IMG/VR virus record: IMGVR_UViG_3300028131_000005
Span: 1-64,000 of that record
DNA: 64,000 nt
Source of the DNA: a virus
Strand: one strand, 5' to 3'
Both the position numbers and the translations under genes were made by a program. Below, piece by piece: positions 49,730-59,005 of this stretch; position 1 is the first letter of the stretch, and the number at the start of each line of letters is the position of its first letter. Under the pieces are notes generated by a model that saw only the letters and a program-made list of their open reading frames with translations, searched no databases and was not told the DNA's origin.

Positions 49730-51736
49730 ATGAGTAGAGTTTTAACGTCAGAGGCATTTATGTTAGTCAACGGTTTAGATATTCAACATTCAGGAGAATG
49801 GGAAGATTATTTAGAAATGAATGCACAGATAAATGGTTTAACAAGGGAAGAATATGCAGCATACTATTTAAACACACAATGGCAAATGCAGTGTATGGAA
49901 AGTATTGTTACTTTATTTGAAGCTAAAAAAGTTACAAGAAAGCAATTAGATAAGGCTCTTGGCGAAATCACAAGAATTACTCAAGATTTGAAAGCAACCG
50001 TTCTTTTATGGAAAGATGCTAAAGAAAATGGAAATGGTGCTAAAGAAAAAGAACATTTAGATACTTTAAAGAAATTAAATGCTGAGAAGAAAGAAGCAGA
50101 GAAAGAAGTAGAAGGGTTTATTAAAGGACTTGATAAGAATGTAGAATTAGACATGTCAGAATCTGTTAATGAAGGTTTTAGCGCAAAAGAAAAATCTTCG
50201 GTCGAAGCTATTACAGTAGCTGTTGAAAATTGGTTAGGTGATTATGACAACGTTGAAGATTTCAGAGAGTTTGCAACCCATTCTACACATAAAGATTCGA
50301 AAGAAAAGGAAAAGATAATAGCAAAAGCTTTATCTAAACTTCGAATCATGAATTTTGATGATGGTGAAAAAGAGCCACATGAGTATTTGATTAAGAAAAA
50401 ATCTAAAGAATTAACAAAACATATTGCAATGGAGCTTGGTCAAGCTTGGGAATCAAAAGTTAATGAAGGTACTGAAGTTACCAAAGATATGTGGGACAAA
50501 GAATGGCCACTTAAAAAAGTATTTGGAAAAGAATACGAGGCTAATTTCGCAAAAAGAGTAGAAGCAGCAATGTCAAAAGCTAAAGACGAAGAACAAGCTG
50601 AAGAATGGGCTTATAAAAACTTTAAACAACTTCCAAACCCTGCAAAAGGAATGACTATCGAAGAATCTGTATTTAACGAAGCTAAATTTGTGAGCCACTA
50701 TGCGCCTGGAGATGAATTTATGCGAAAAAAAATCAAAAGTATAGAATTGATTGATAAGAGAAAAGAAATTTATACTATAACATACGTAGATGGAGAAACT
50801 CAAAATGTTCAAGCAGGTACAGGAATGCAATTTCACGTAAAACGACTTTTTGATGAATCAATTGTGAATGAGAAAAAAGGAGGCCCATGGCCAGAACAAT
50901 TAGAAAAAGGTTTAACCCACTGGGGTCACAAAAAAGGAAGTCATGTCAGAGAACTTAAAACCCTTCCTTGTAGAATTGGAAGAAATGCAAATGATTATGG
51001 TGGACCTAACCATGCACAAGAACTTGCAGACCTTAATATGAAAGACCCAATGGTTAAGAAATTCTTTAAGCCTAAATTTAAAACTAGAGCAGATGGAAAT
51101 TATGTAAATGACTATGTTGAACTAATTCCTAAAAAGGGTTATTTATATAAATTATTTGTAGGTACTGGAGGATTTGAATATTTCTGTTTAGCGATTAAGC
51201 CAGGAGAGGTTTACATATTTAGAAAATATGACCGAGCATATAACCAATATGAATATTTCCAGCATGAAGAAGGTATGTCAACAAGATCAGGAGTATTTGA
51301 TTTTAAAAGACATAGAGAAGAAGAGCAATGGAAATGGAATAAACAAGAACCAGAAAGCGCTAGTCATATCGTAAAAGTTGGATGGGGAATCATGGATATT
51401 GGTCTAGAGTATACTCAATTAGAACTTCCATTCGAGCATCTAAAAACTTATGAAAGTTTTGTTACTGAAAAAAAAAACCTAACTAGTGAAATTAAAGACG
51501 CATTAGAAAATGGTTTAGTTAATGTTGGAGGAGACAGGGTTAAAGTTTCTGTTACAAATAAAAACCAATATAAAATTTATCCATACGACTCTCTTAGTGA
51601 TGGTGATTGGACAAAAGCAGATTTACGAGATAATTTCAAAGATTTAGTTGACGACCTTAATTTTGCATTTAATGGGAAATACGCATTTTCACCAATTGAT
51701 GTTACTAATAAAGAATGGATAATAGAATTACTCTAA
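49730..51736 (+). CDS. putative capsid-internal polyprotein with ES-x-VNE motifs
   Basis: A 668-residue protein in which five similar short motifs split otherwise unrelated regions: ESVNE|G (Glu148), ESKVNE|G (246), EESVFNE|A (317), DESIVNE|K (381) and ESFVTE|K (580). The gaps of 64-199 residues look like separate small folds. T4 prohead protease gp21 cuts after [LI]-x-E in core and internal proteins, so these repeats are probably processing sites that release small proteins packaged in the head. The first 148 residues are helical. Functions of the pieces are unknown. Confidence 0.6.
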   Translation: MSRVLTSEAFMLVNGLDIQHSGEWEDYLEMNAQINGLTREEYAAYYLNTQWQMQCMESIVTLFEAKKVTRKQLDKALGEITRITQDLKATVLLWKDAKENGNGAKEKEHLDTLKKLNAEKKEAEKEVEGFIKGLDKNVELDMSESVNEGFSAKEKSSVEAITVAVENWLGDYDNVEDFREFATHSTHKDSKEKEKIIAKALSKLRIMNFDDGEKEPHEYLIKKKSKELTKHIAMELGQAWESKVNEGTEVTKDMWDKEWPLKKVFGKEYEANFAKRVEAAMSKAKDEEQAEEWAYKNFKQLPNPAKGMTIEESVFNEAKFVSHYAPGDEFMRKKIKSIELIDKRKEIYTITYVDGETQNVQAGTGMQFHVKRLFDESIVNEKKGGPWPEQLEKGLTHWGHKKGSHVRELKTLPCRIGRNANDYGGPNHAQELADLNMKDPMVKKFFKPKFKTRADGNYVNDYVELIPKKGYLYKLFVGTGGFEYFCLAIKPGEVYIFRKYDRAYNQYEYFQHEEGMSTRSGVFDFKRHREEEQWKWNKQEPESASHIVKVGWGIMDIGLEYTQLELPFEHLKTYESFVTEKKNLTSEIKDALENGLVNVGGDRVKVSVTNKNQYKIYPYDSLSDGDWTKADLRDNFKDLVDDLNFAFNGKYAFSPIDVTNKEWIIELL

Positions 51737-51773
51737 AATAATCCCATATCAAATCTATCTTAAATATATTTTA

Positions 51774-51782
51774 GATATATAA
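51774..51782 (+). promoter_or_regulatory. late-type motif GATATATAA
   Basis: Nineteen bases before the ATG at 51802, in a 65-base gap after the polyprotein gene. Confidence 0.5.
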
Positions 51783-51801
51783 AAGAAAAGATAGATTGAT
51801 T

Positions 51802-52179
51802 ATGCCAGACAAATCAAATGCTGAATTAGTAAAAGAATTAATTGATGCCTTTACGGACTTAAAGACTAAAATTGAAGACCCAAATAGAGTTTATTTAGAA
51901 AGTTCTATAAAACAGCTTATCGAAAACCAAAACGATATGAAGGAAGCTATTTCAGGTTTAAAGAAAGAAATCTTAAATCCATATAGTGGGGTTGTTGTAG
52001 AAACAATCAAAAACACAGAATTCAGACAGAAAATGGAAGAAAAGGGAGACCTTGGAATCGATCTATTAACAGAGCACAAAGAACTTATGAAGTGGAAAAG
52101 CCAAATCACAAAGATGGGATGGATGGTTATAACTACTTTATTAGGTATGTTGGCTTTTTTAATAACAGGAAACTTTTAA
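51802..52179 (+). CDS. membrane-anchored helical protein
   Basis: I use ATG 51802 (125 residues); a TTG two codons earlier is in frame but less likely. Mainly helical with a C-terminal hydrophobic anchor (about 105-123), resembling small tail-anchored phage proteins. Starts a run of three late genes. Confidence 0.6.
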   Translation: MPDKSNAELVKELIDAFTDLKTKIEDPNRVYLESSIKQLIENQNDMKEAISGLKKEILNPYSGVVVETIKNTEFRQKMEEKGDLGIDLLTEHKELMKWKSQITKMGWMVITTLLGMLAFLITGNF

Positions 52180-52180
52180 G

Positions 52181-52684
52181 ATGGTTGCAGATAGAATATC
52201 ATTAATAACAATTTATAGGTCTCTTTTACCGATCGATAGAAATGACGGTAAAATAGAGTCTATTTTGTTGAATAGAAAAAACGACTATGGAACAAAATCA
52301 ATTCCTAAGTTTAATTCATTAGAAGAACTTAAGGAATTTATAGATTCATTTTATCCATACGTACCAGCATCAAATTGTAATTGTCTCACTAGTAATGAGG
52401 GAATATATAATTTAGTAAGTTTTAGTTTTAAAAACAAGGGAGAGCTTGTTTATGTAAACAATCTTCCAAATAGATTTGAAACTGCCAAACCAGATAAAAT
52501 CAATAATATTCATTTTAAAGGTTTAACTAAGATAAAATCTATAAATGTAGAACTTAATAAACTTTACGGAGAATATGTTTGTTTTCCTTACATAGAATAT
52601 GGTTACATTGGATGTGATTATATTGAGATGGTAACAAATGAAAGATACGACGACTTAATAACACTATACAAAAAAATAAAATAA
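52181..52684 (+). CDS. hypothetical protein
   Basis: A 167-residue soluble mixed alpha/beta protein one base after the previous stop. It has NCNCLTSNEG near the middle. It immediately precedes a fibre gene, so a fibre-related role is possible. No family recognised. Confidence 0.6.
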   Translation: MVADRISLITIYRSLLPIDRNDGKIESILLNRKNDYGTKSIPKFNSLEELKEFIDSFYPYVPASNCNCLTSNEGIYNLVSFSFKNKGELVYVNNLPNRFETAKPDKINNIHFKGLTKIKSINVELNKLYGEYVCFPYIEYGYIGCDYIEMVTNERYDDLITLYKKIK

Positions 52685-52686
52685 AA

Positions 52687-54117
52687 GTGAGTAAACCTTT
52701 AGACCAATACACAGCACTAGATTCACAAGCCTTTGCAGATAATATTCATAGAGAGGCTGACGGATACTGGAAACCAATTTATCCAAGTGAATTGAATAGA
52801 CCCCTTAAACATGTCGAGGCGGACTATAACTACAAAGTTCTTACAGGAACTTTAGCAAATTATAGAATTTATCCATCTGCATTACCTCCTGGTTCTACAG
52901 GAGTTGCAGTAGAAGATTTTACTGGAGATGACAATAAATTCTTACAATTAAAATATGATGTCACAGAAGGTTGGTATTGGACTGTAGCACCCGCTGCCGG
53001 AGTTTCAACAGATGAAAACGTAAAAATTTCAGCAGCTGATACAACTTCAGGATATTTAGAAGATAAGATTGTTGCTGGAGCAAACGTCAATATTACTAAA
53101 CAAAATACAGGTGCTAATGAAACTATAGAGATATCAGCATATACACCGCCTGCAAGTATAGGAACATTAACAACCAATGGTATTATTTCAGGTCTTATTA
53201 CTAACTTTGCAGTTGGAACAAACCCTGAATTTGTAGATTGGAACGGAACATTAAGTCCGGCTTCAACTAATAATTCTGCTTTGCACATACCTTTCGATAT
53301 GAAAATAACGAAAGTATCTGTTAAGTATCTAGACACTACAGCAGCAAGTGTAGATGCAGCCTTCGATTATCAAATAAGTGTAGGTAAATTAACTTCACCG
53401 GGCGCTTCATCGGATAATGCAAATTATGTAGATTATGCTGGTGGAAATAACGTTTTAAATTTAACTTTTGCAAATACAGATGGAAATCATTTCTTTGAAG
53501 AGTCATCTGCAATTTCTCTTAGTGTAACAGCTGGAGATGTTTTAGTAGTTAGAGGTCATAAAGTCGCTGGTAATAATACAGGTGGAAGTAACGAAGAGGT
53601 AATGGTAACTGTAGAATATGAAAAAGACTACGATTATCTTTTATCTGGAGCAGCTGGACCTACTGGAGCAACAGGAGCAACTGGACCTGCTGGAGCAACA
53701 GGACCTGCTGGACCTGCTGGACCAACTGGACCAACTGGACCAGCCGGTTCTAGTTTAACAGGTACTTATACTTATACTCAAGCAGATTTACTTGCAAACA
53801 ATTTAGTAGATTTACTACCTGCACCTGCAGCAAATGAGTACTATAAATTTGAAATTACATTTGAATATCATTTTGGAACTACACCATATACTATATCCGG
53901 TTTCGGAAATGGAAATTTGTTGGTACCTAGTGCTAGGCTGGAATCTTTTGTTGGTGGAGTCATGTCAAGTGGAAGTGCAGATAAAGTCATAGGATTCGCT
54001 ACAGGTGCAAATAGCTTAGGTTCTGCTTTACAATTTCAATTGAAAACACCCTCTACACTGACTGGAGGAGATGGACAATTGATTATTAAAATATTTTACG
54101 ATATAATTACATTCTAA
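52687..54117 (+). CDS. tail fibre-like protein with collagen-like repeat
   Basis: A 476-residue beta-rich protein starting with GTG (SKPLDQYTALDSQAF). The middle (about residues 323-355) is a run of Gly-Pro-Thr / Gly-Ala-Thr / Gly-Pro-Ala triplets that should form a collagen-like trimer stalk. The C-terminal ~120 residues are a beta domain likely to bind the host surface. It lies between small proteins two bases after its neighbour. Confidence 0.75.
   Translation: MSKPLDQYTALDSQAFADNIHREADGYWKPIYPSELNRPLKHVEADYNYKVLTGTLANYRIYPSALPPGSTGVAVEDFTGDDNKFLQLKYDVTEGWYWTVAPAAGVSTDENVKISAADTTSGYLEDKIVAGANVNITKQNTGANETIEISAYTPPASIGTLTTNGIISGLITNFAVGTNPEFVDWNGTLSPASTNNSALHIPFDMKITKVSVKYLDTTAASVDAAFDYQISVGKLTSPGASSDNANYVDYAGGNNVLNLTFANTDGNHFFEESSAISLSVTAGDVLVVRGHKVAGNNTGGSNEEVMVTVEYEKDYDYLLSGAAGPTGATGATGPAGATGPAGPAGPTGPTGPAGSSLTGTYTYTQADLLANNLVDLLPAPAANEYYKFEITFEYHFGTTPYTISGFGNGNLLVPSARLESFVGGVMSSGSADKVIGFATGANSLGSALQFQLKTPSTLTGGDGQLIIKIFYDIITF
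53655..53752 (+). repeat. collagen-like triplet tract
   Basis: Tandem nine-base units such as GGACCTGCT and GGAGCAACA encode about 11 Gly-x-y triplet groups. Near-identical codons suggest slippage-driven length variation, common in fibre stalks. Confidence 0.7.
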
Positions 54118-54124
54118 ATAAGAG

Positions 54125-54451
54125 ATGGAAGAGTTCAATTTTGACAATTTTGAAGAATATAGTGAGAGCCAAGAAGAACTTTTAGAGAGGTCTATGGAAA
54201 ATGGTTATAAAATTCTTTCAGGAGAGATAACAATCGATGAACTTTTATTTACAACCGGAATTATAGACTTGGTATATTTACCATTTGACTTTTATAAGAT
54301 GCTTTCAATGCAGAAGTTTGAAGAAGTAGTCCAAGAAGAAATGGTAAAATACTTTGAAGATCGAGAAGAATTTGAAAAATGTAAATTTCTATCTAACATG
54401 AAGTATTCAGATTATTCTAAACTTTTTAATGATTTTTATGATAGAATTTAA
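54125..54451 (+). CDS. hypothetical acidic protein
   Basis: A 108-residue Glu-rich helical protein seven bases after the fibre gene. It could be a small fibre-associated protein or chaperone by position only. Confidence 0.6.
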   Translation: MEEFNFDNFEEYSESQEELLERSMENGYKILSGEITIDELLFTTGIIDLVYLPFDFYKMLSMQKFEEVVQEEMVKYFEDREEFEKCKFLSNMKYSDYSKLFNDFYDRI

Positions 54452-54481
54452 ACAATAATACACATCACAAATATAACAACT

Positions 54482-54637
54482 ATGGATATTAAAAAAATAC
54501 AAGAAAGATTAAGAGTATTAAAAGAAGAAATAACCATGGATTCATATTATGATGGATGGACATTAAAAGGTCTTATAAAGGAATATAATGAAAAGAAAGC
54601 TTTGCTTGAAAACCTTAAAAATAATGAAGAAACATGA
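54482..54637 (+). CDS. small coiled-coil protein
   Basis: A 51-residue helical ORF starting MDIKKIQERLRVL. Its stop overlaps the next ATG (ATGA). Confidence 0.55.
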   Translation: MDIKKIQERLRVLKEEITMDSYYDGWTLKGLIKEYNEKKALLENLKNNEET

Positions 54638-55137
54638 AACGTATCCTACTCCTACTTATTTTAATAACATCATTTATTACAAAATCTCAAACTATTAACT
54701 TTCATCCTAGTTCTTCTCCAGCAGAAATAGTTTTTTTAACTAAAGCAGCCCAAAAATATATTAATGACGATGATGTCACAATTATTTATCAACCATACTC
54801 ACCTTTAAATAGAGCATTTAACGGGGTAACTTATCAATATAATAAGTATCTTTATCAAATATCTTTATCTGTATTTAGAACCGATAATATTCTAAGAACT
54901 TGGGCTTTATTTCACGAAGTAGGTCATATTATTGATTTCCACAAAGGCAGATTAGAACAAATGCCAATCCGATGGAAAGGAGAAGAATATAAAGAATATT
55001 TAGATTGGAAGGATAGGCCATGGGAAAAAAGCGCTGAAAAACACGCTAGAAAATTATGGAAAGATATAATGGGTTTTCCAGCCCCTTTTGAACTTTTAAA
55101 TTCTTCTGAGATAGAATTTAAGTGCGAACATAAATAG
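54634..55137 (+). CDS. exported zinc metalloprotease-like protein
   Basis: A 167-residue protein with a clear signal peptide (MKRILLLLILITSFITKSQ) and the zinc motif HEVGH (about residues 93-97) in WALFHEVGHIIDFH; a possible third ligand Glu occurs in EKSAEKHARK. The signal has no lipobox, so it should be exported to the periplasm. Export of a peptidase by the phage is unusual; candidates are envelope processing or lysis. Confidence 0.75.
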   Translation: MKRILLLLILITSFITKSQTINFHPSSSPAEIVFLTKAAQKYINDDDVTIIYQPYSPLNRAFNGVTYQYNKYLYQISLSVFRTDNILRTWALFHEVGHIIDFHKGRLEQMPIRWKGEEYKEYLDWKDRPWEKSAEKHARKLWKDIMGFPAPFELLNSSEIEFKCEHK

Positions 55138-55146
55138 GATATATAA
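55138..55146 (+). promoter_or_regulatory. late-type motif GATATATAA
   Basis: Twenty-six bases before the ATG of the 1,142-residue putative polyprotein. Confidence 0.55.
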
Positions 55147-55172
55147 TATCATAATAAACATACTAATTAGTG

Positions 55173-58100
55173 ATGAAAAACAAATTTATAAATGAAAACA
55201 CATATTTAGATGCGTCTAATGATTTTGTAAAAGAATTAGAAAAATCAAAAATTTTAGCAGATAATATAGATGTTTCAGTTGGCCCTTCTCAATGGGGTAA
55301 ACCAGGAGAACTTAGATTTAGAGACCATGTTACATTAAGAGCAGCTGGAATAGAAACTGAGTTATACGTAATACCTAGAGGAAGTTACACTGAATTCGAA
55401 TTATATACCGATACTGGATATGATACAGGAAGAGAAGTAAAAGTAGGTGATGCTAAGACTATTATTAAAGCAATGAAAAGATACGTTAATAAAATGAATG
55501 AATCGATGGTTAATGAAGCTAAAGTCAAACTTCCTAAAGGAATTGTAAAGCATAAAGATATTCCAACTTGGGCTGGGTGGGTTGCACAGCATTCTGATGG
55601 AGAATGGACTTGGTACGAATCTTACCCTTTTGTCGTTAACTTTAAAGACGGTGGAGGTGCTTGGAAACAAGAAGAATCAGAAGGATATCAAATTTACACT
55701 GGAGTAAAAACAGACCCTAAAAACTGGAAAGAAGGCCCATATCGAGTAAGATATGATGGAGATGTTGTACTGAAAGAATCTAGACATGTAATGACATTAG
55801 AATCATTTGTAAATGAAGGTAAAGTTGATTGGAATATCATCGCAAAAGAAGTAGCAAATAGATTGAAAGAAGGTTCATGGCCATGGGCAATTAAAAATGG
55901 CGTAGAAAATATAACCACTGAAAATATCGGAAGTGTTCTTATAAGCGGTGGATATACTACTACTTCTGGTGTCGAAAAAAATATAGGAGGTGTTATTGAT
56001 AAAGTATTAGCTCTTGTCAAAGAATCATTTGTAAATGAAGAATTGCCTACACAAGAAATAGACCCAAATGCTTTTCAAAATCCTTACAAATCAGATAAGA
56101 ATTTCTTTAAAAGAGGTTATAAAGATGAAGAGGTAATGGACGATGTTGTTAAGACTAGACCTGTAAAAATACAAGCAAGCCAATTAAAACCATCACAAGA
56201 TGCAGTATATTTAGGAAAAGCACTTGGCATGGCTATTGGTGGTGTTGAAGGCGGAAATCTTGAAGCTGTTATATCACAAGACAATAGAATCTTAGATGGT
56301 CATCATAGATGGGCAGCTACTATCTTTAATAACCCTAAAGCAAGGGTAGGAGGGGTTCAAGCAGAACTTAAAATTGGAGATTTAGTACCAGTTCTTAGAC
56401 AAGCAGGAGATGCACTTGGAAATAAAAGAGGTCTTCCACCAAAAGGAGGAGACCAAAATATTTTCAAAGCAACTTTAGATGATGTCAAAGACGCTATATA
56501 TGATGGTAAATATATGAATCCTCAGTTTTATAACAGAGATAAAGCAATTGCTTGGTTTGAAGAGCAAGGTGAAAAGAAAATACAAAGTGCATTGAATCTT
56601 TTACAAAGAGTTGGTCCTCCAGCTGGAGCTCCACCAAGAGCAGATATGCCTAAGATTGAACCAGAACAGGTTCAACAAGTTGCAAAAAAACTACAAGGTG
56701 GTGCAATTGATGTAAGAGCACCCTATGTAAAAGAAGAGTTGAATCATTTAACTTCTTTAGAAAATTTTATAGATGAAAAGAAGCCAGGTCCAGATCCTTA
56801 CATGACCGGTTTAAGTGATGGCGACGAAGAGGATAAAGAGGAGCAAATGAAAAAGCAGGCTGCCATGGACGATGACGATCCAAATGCATATAAAGATATG
56901 CCAGGAGACAAAGAGGCCAGAGAAAAAGGCGACATGAAGAAATCAAAACATACTAGTGCGTATCATAAAAAATTCAAGAAAGTTAAAAGTCTTGAAGAGT
57001 TTGCAAATGATTGGGCGGTTATTAAAGAGGGATATAATGCAGATGCAGTCGCTCAAAATGTTGTAGTTGCGCTAGACAGCGCTGCCCAATTCTTTCCAAG
57101 ATATCAACCTGCTGAAGCAGAAGCAGAAGTAAAAGATGTATTGAAGAAATATAAAAAACTAAAGGGTAAAAATGCTGAAAAAGCAGCTAAAGAGATAAGA
57201 AACTCTTTAGAAGATAGAGGTTTATTAGCAAATGATGTTTTACCATTAGATGTAGAAATAATCATTATGGATAACCTTAATGAATCTAAAGTACATGAAG
57301 CTGCAACTGATAGATTTTTACAATCAGCAGCAAGAAACTTAGCAAAACAGATGAGAGGAAAATCTGCTAGCAGGACAACTCTTAAGAATCGATTAAATTC
57401 AATGCCATTGGCAAACATGCTTAAACCAGATGAATTGGAAAAGATTATTGATTATGCAATGGAGGAAATGGGATTAGCTGAATCAGTAAATGAAGGTACA
57501 GATGATGTTGTGTTTACAATAGATGATGGAAATTTAGATAATAAATTTTTAATGACTAAAAGTCTTTCCAGAAATCTAGACTATCAACATGACAGCGGAG
57601 ACCAATATTATGTTTTACCAAAAAGAGATTTTGATAGATTAGAAGACTATGCAGATTCTCATGGTTATGATACAGACACTATTTATGTAATTGAAGAATC
57701 AGTAAATGAAGAGAAAGACAATCTTTATTTACAACTACATAGAAAATATGCTCAACAAATCAAAGGACTTAAGGCTAAAAAGATTAAGAAATTAACTGAC
57801 TTAGTAAGTGTACAAAGATGGTCGATGGAATATAGAGAAGACTATTTCGATATGGATAAAAAGAAAAAGAAAGAACTTTCAGCGGAATATGATGAGGAAA
57901 GAAGGCTATTTAAGAAATATATGGCTAAAGACTATTCAGTAATGCTACCTAAAGGAACAGAAAGTCTTAGAGAATCCATCAATGAGGGAGAAATATCTGA
58001 TACATTCGATCTTATTTTAGATACTATTAATAAGTATAAGAAAATAAAACCAGTAAAGCCATATTTTAATGCAGATAGAAGAATGGCATTAAAATCTAAA

Positions 58101-58598
58101 GGACTTGAGAATTTAGAAGATATCCGTGACCATTTAGATAAAACTCTAAAAGATTTTACAGTTACGTCAATTTCTAAAGGCGATAATTATCCTTCGCAAG
58201 AAAGTTTTAGAGTAATTAATAAAAATAGAAAAATTTATTCTATTGCAATGGACCTTAAGGAACCTGGAGAATTTGATATTACATACTCAGACTTAAATGA
58301 ATCAGTTAATGAAGAGAAAGACCAAACTAACGATAAAAGCAAAATAGACGGTGAAGGTATAGAAACTGGTCTTAAGAAAAAGGCTGATGAAACTGGAGTT
58401 CCAATTGGAATTTTAAGAGTTATTATGAGAAGAGGAATGGCAGCTTGGAAAAGTGGTCACAGACCTGGAACTAATTCAACTCAATGGGGTTATGCTAGAG
58501 TAAATTCATTCTTAACAAAGGGTGATGGAACTTGGGGCAAAGCTGACAAAGATATGGCTAAAGAGGTAAGAGATGGTGGTCACGATAAAAAACTATAA
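55173..58598 (+). CDS. large putative capsid-internal polyprotein with ten ES-x-VNE-like motifs
   Basis: Start set at ATG 55173 (the frame is also open from GTG 55170). The 1,141 residues show the motif at Glu8, 115, 215, 289, 535, 709, 774, 846, 938 and 1047 (MVNEA, FVNEG, FVNEE, FIDEK, KVHEA, SVNEG, SVNEE, SINEG, SVNEE), spaced about 65-245 residues apart. Pieces include a ParB-like nuclease domain around residues 310-430 (ILDGHHRWAA) and a C-terminal DUF5824-like domain (IMRRGMAAWKSGHRPGT). The best reading is a polyprotein cut by the phage prohead protease into packaged proteins. Confidence 0.65.
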   Translation: MKNKFINENTYLDASNDFVKELEKSKILADNIDVSVGPSQWGKPGELRFRDHVTLRAAGIETELYVIPRGSYTEFELYTDTGYDTGREVKVGDAKTIIKAMKRYVNKMNESMVNEAKVKLPKGIVKHKDIPTWAGWVAQHSDGEWTWYESYPFVVNFKDGGGAWKQEESEGYQIYTGVKTDPKNWKEGPYRVRYDGDVVLKESRHVMTLESFVNEGKVDWNIIAKEVANRLKEGSWPWAIKNGVENITTENIGSVLISGGYTTTSGVEKNIGGVIDKVLALVKESFVNEELPTQEIDPNAFQNPYKSDKNFFKRGYKDEEVMDDVVKTRPVKIQASQLKPSQDAVYLGKALGMAIGGVEGGNLEAVISQDNRILDGHHRWAATIFNNPKARVGGVQAELKIGDLVPVLRQAGDALGNKRGLPPKGGDQNIFKATLDDVKDAIYDGKYMNPQFYNRDKAIAWFEEQGEKKIQSALNLLQRVGPPAGAPPRADMPKIEPEQVQQVAKKLQGGAIDVRAPYVKEELNHLTSLENFIDEKKPGPDPYMTGLSDGDEEDKEEQMKKQAAMDDDDPNAYKDMPGDKEAREKGDMKKSKHTSAYHKKFKKVKSLEEFANDWAVIKEGYNADAVAQNVVVALDSAAQFFPRYQPAEAEAEVKDVLKKYKKLKGKNAEKAAKEIRNSLEDRGLLANDVLPLDVEIIIMDNLNESKVHEAATDRFLQSAARNLAKQMRGKSASRTTLKNRLNSMPLANMLKPDELEKIIDYAMEEMGLAESVNEGTDDVVFTIDDGNLDNKFLMTKSLSRNLDYQHDSGDQYYVLPKRDFDRLEDYADSHGYDTDTIYVIEESVNEEKDNLYLQLHRKYAQQIKGLKAKKIKKLTDLVSVQRWSMEYREDYFDMDKKKKKELSAEYDEERRLFKKYMAKDYSVMLPKGTESLRESINEGEISDTFDLILDTINKYKKIKPVKPYFNADRRMALKSKGLENLEDIRDHLDKTLKDFTVTSISKGDNYPSQESFRVINKNRKIYSIAMDLKEPGEFDITYSDLNESVNEEKDQTNDKSKIDGEGIETGLKKKADETGVPIGILRVIMRRGMAAWKSGHRPGTNSTQWGYARVNSFLTKGDGTWGKADKDMAKEVRDGGHDKKL

Positions 58599-58608
58599 TA
58601 TATAAGTT

Positions 58609-59001
58609 ATGAAAAAAGTAGTATTATTTGAACAATTTGTTAATGAGAACATTAACAAAAGAATTCCGGAATTCGTAGAAAAAATTAAAAACGCGGAGAC
58701 TGAATTCGATGCAAAAAATAAAAGGTCAGAGATACTTAAATTAGCTAAGAAATCTGGCGGAGAAACTATCGACCAAGATACTAAATTTACCTATTCTCCA
58801 GATGGTGAAATATTTGTCGTATATAAATATGAAGACCAAGATGCAGTAGATGCCTGGTTATATAAGGGTGAAGGATCTGAAAAGTCTAAAGAAAATCTAG
58901 TAAAGTCTATGGTATATGCTGAAACTGGAAGACCCGGTTATAGAGTAATGTCAGATGGCAGTAAAACAAAGATAGGTAAACACGGAGAAACAAAATATTA
59001 A
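58609..59001 (+). CDS. putative capsid-internal protein, head-targeting N-terminus 1
   Basis: A 130-residue protein beginning MKKVVLFEQFVNENINK. This beginning is shared with the genes at 59006 and 60102 and resembles the T4 capsid-targeting peptide MKTYQEFIAEA, cleaved after FIAE by gp21. The rest is a charged globular domain (AETGRPGYRVMSDG). An AATATATAAG sequence precedes the ATG. Confidence 0.6.
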   Translation: MKKVVLFEQFVNENINKRIPEFVEKIKNAETEFDAKNKRSEILKLAKKSGGETIDQDTKFTYSPDGEIFVVYKYEDQDAVDAWLYKGEGSEKSKENLVKSMVYAETGRPGYRVMSDGSKTKIGKHGETKY

Positions 59002-59005
59002 GATT

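Noticed and set aside
52869-53336. 155-residue minus-strand ORF opposite the fibre gene
   Set aside because: Mirror of Ala/Thr/Gly-rich fibre codons; the plus-strand frame has the clear collagen-like pattern.
53655-53752. Nine-base tandem repeats as a regulatory iteron array
   Set aside because: In frame within the fibre gene and coding Gly-x-y triplets, so collagen-like coding is sufficient.
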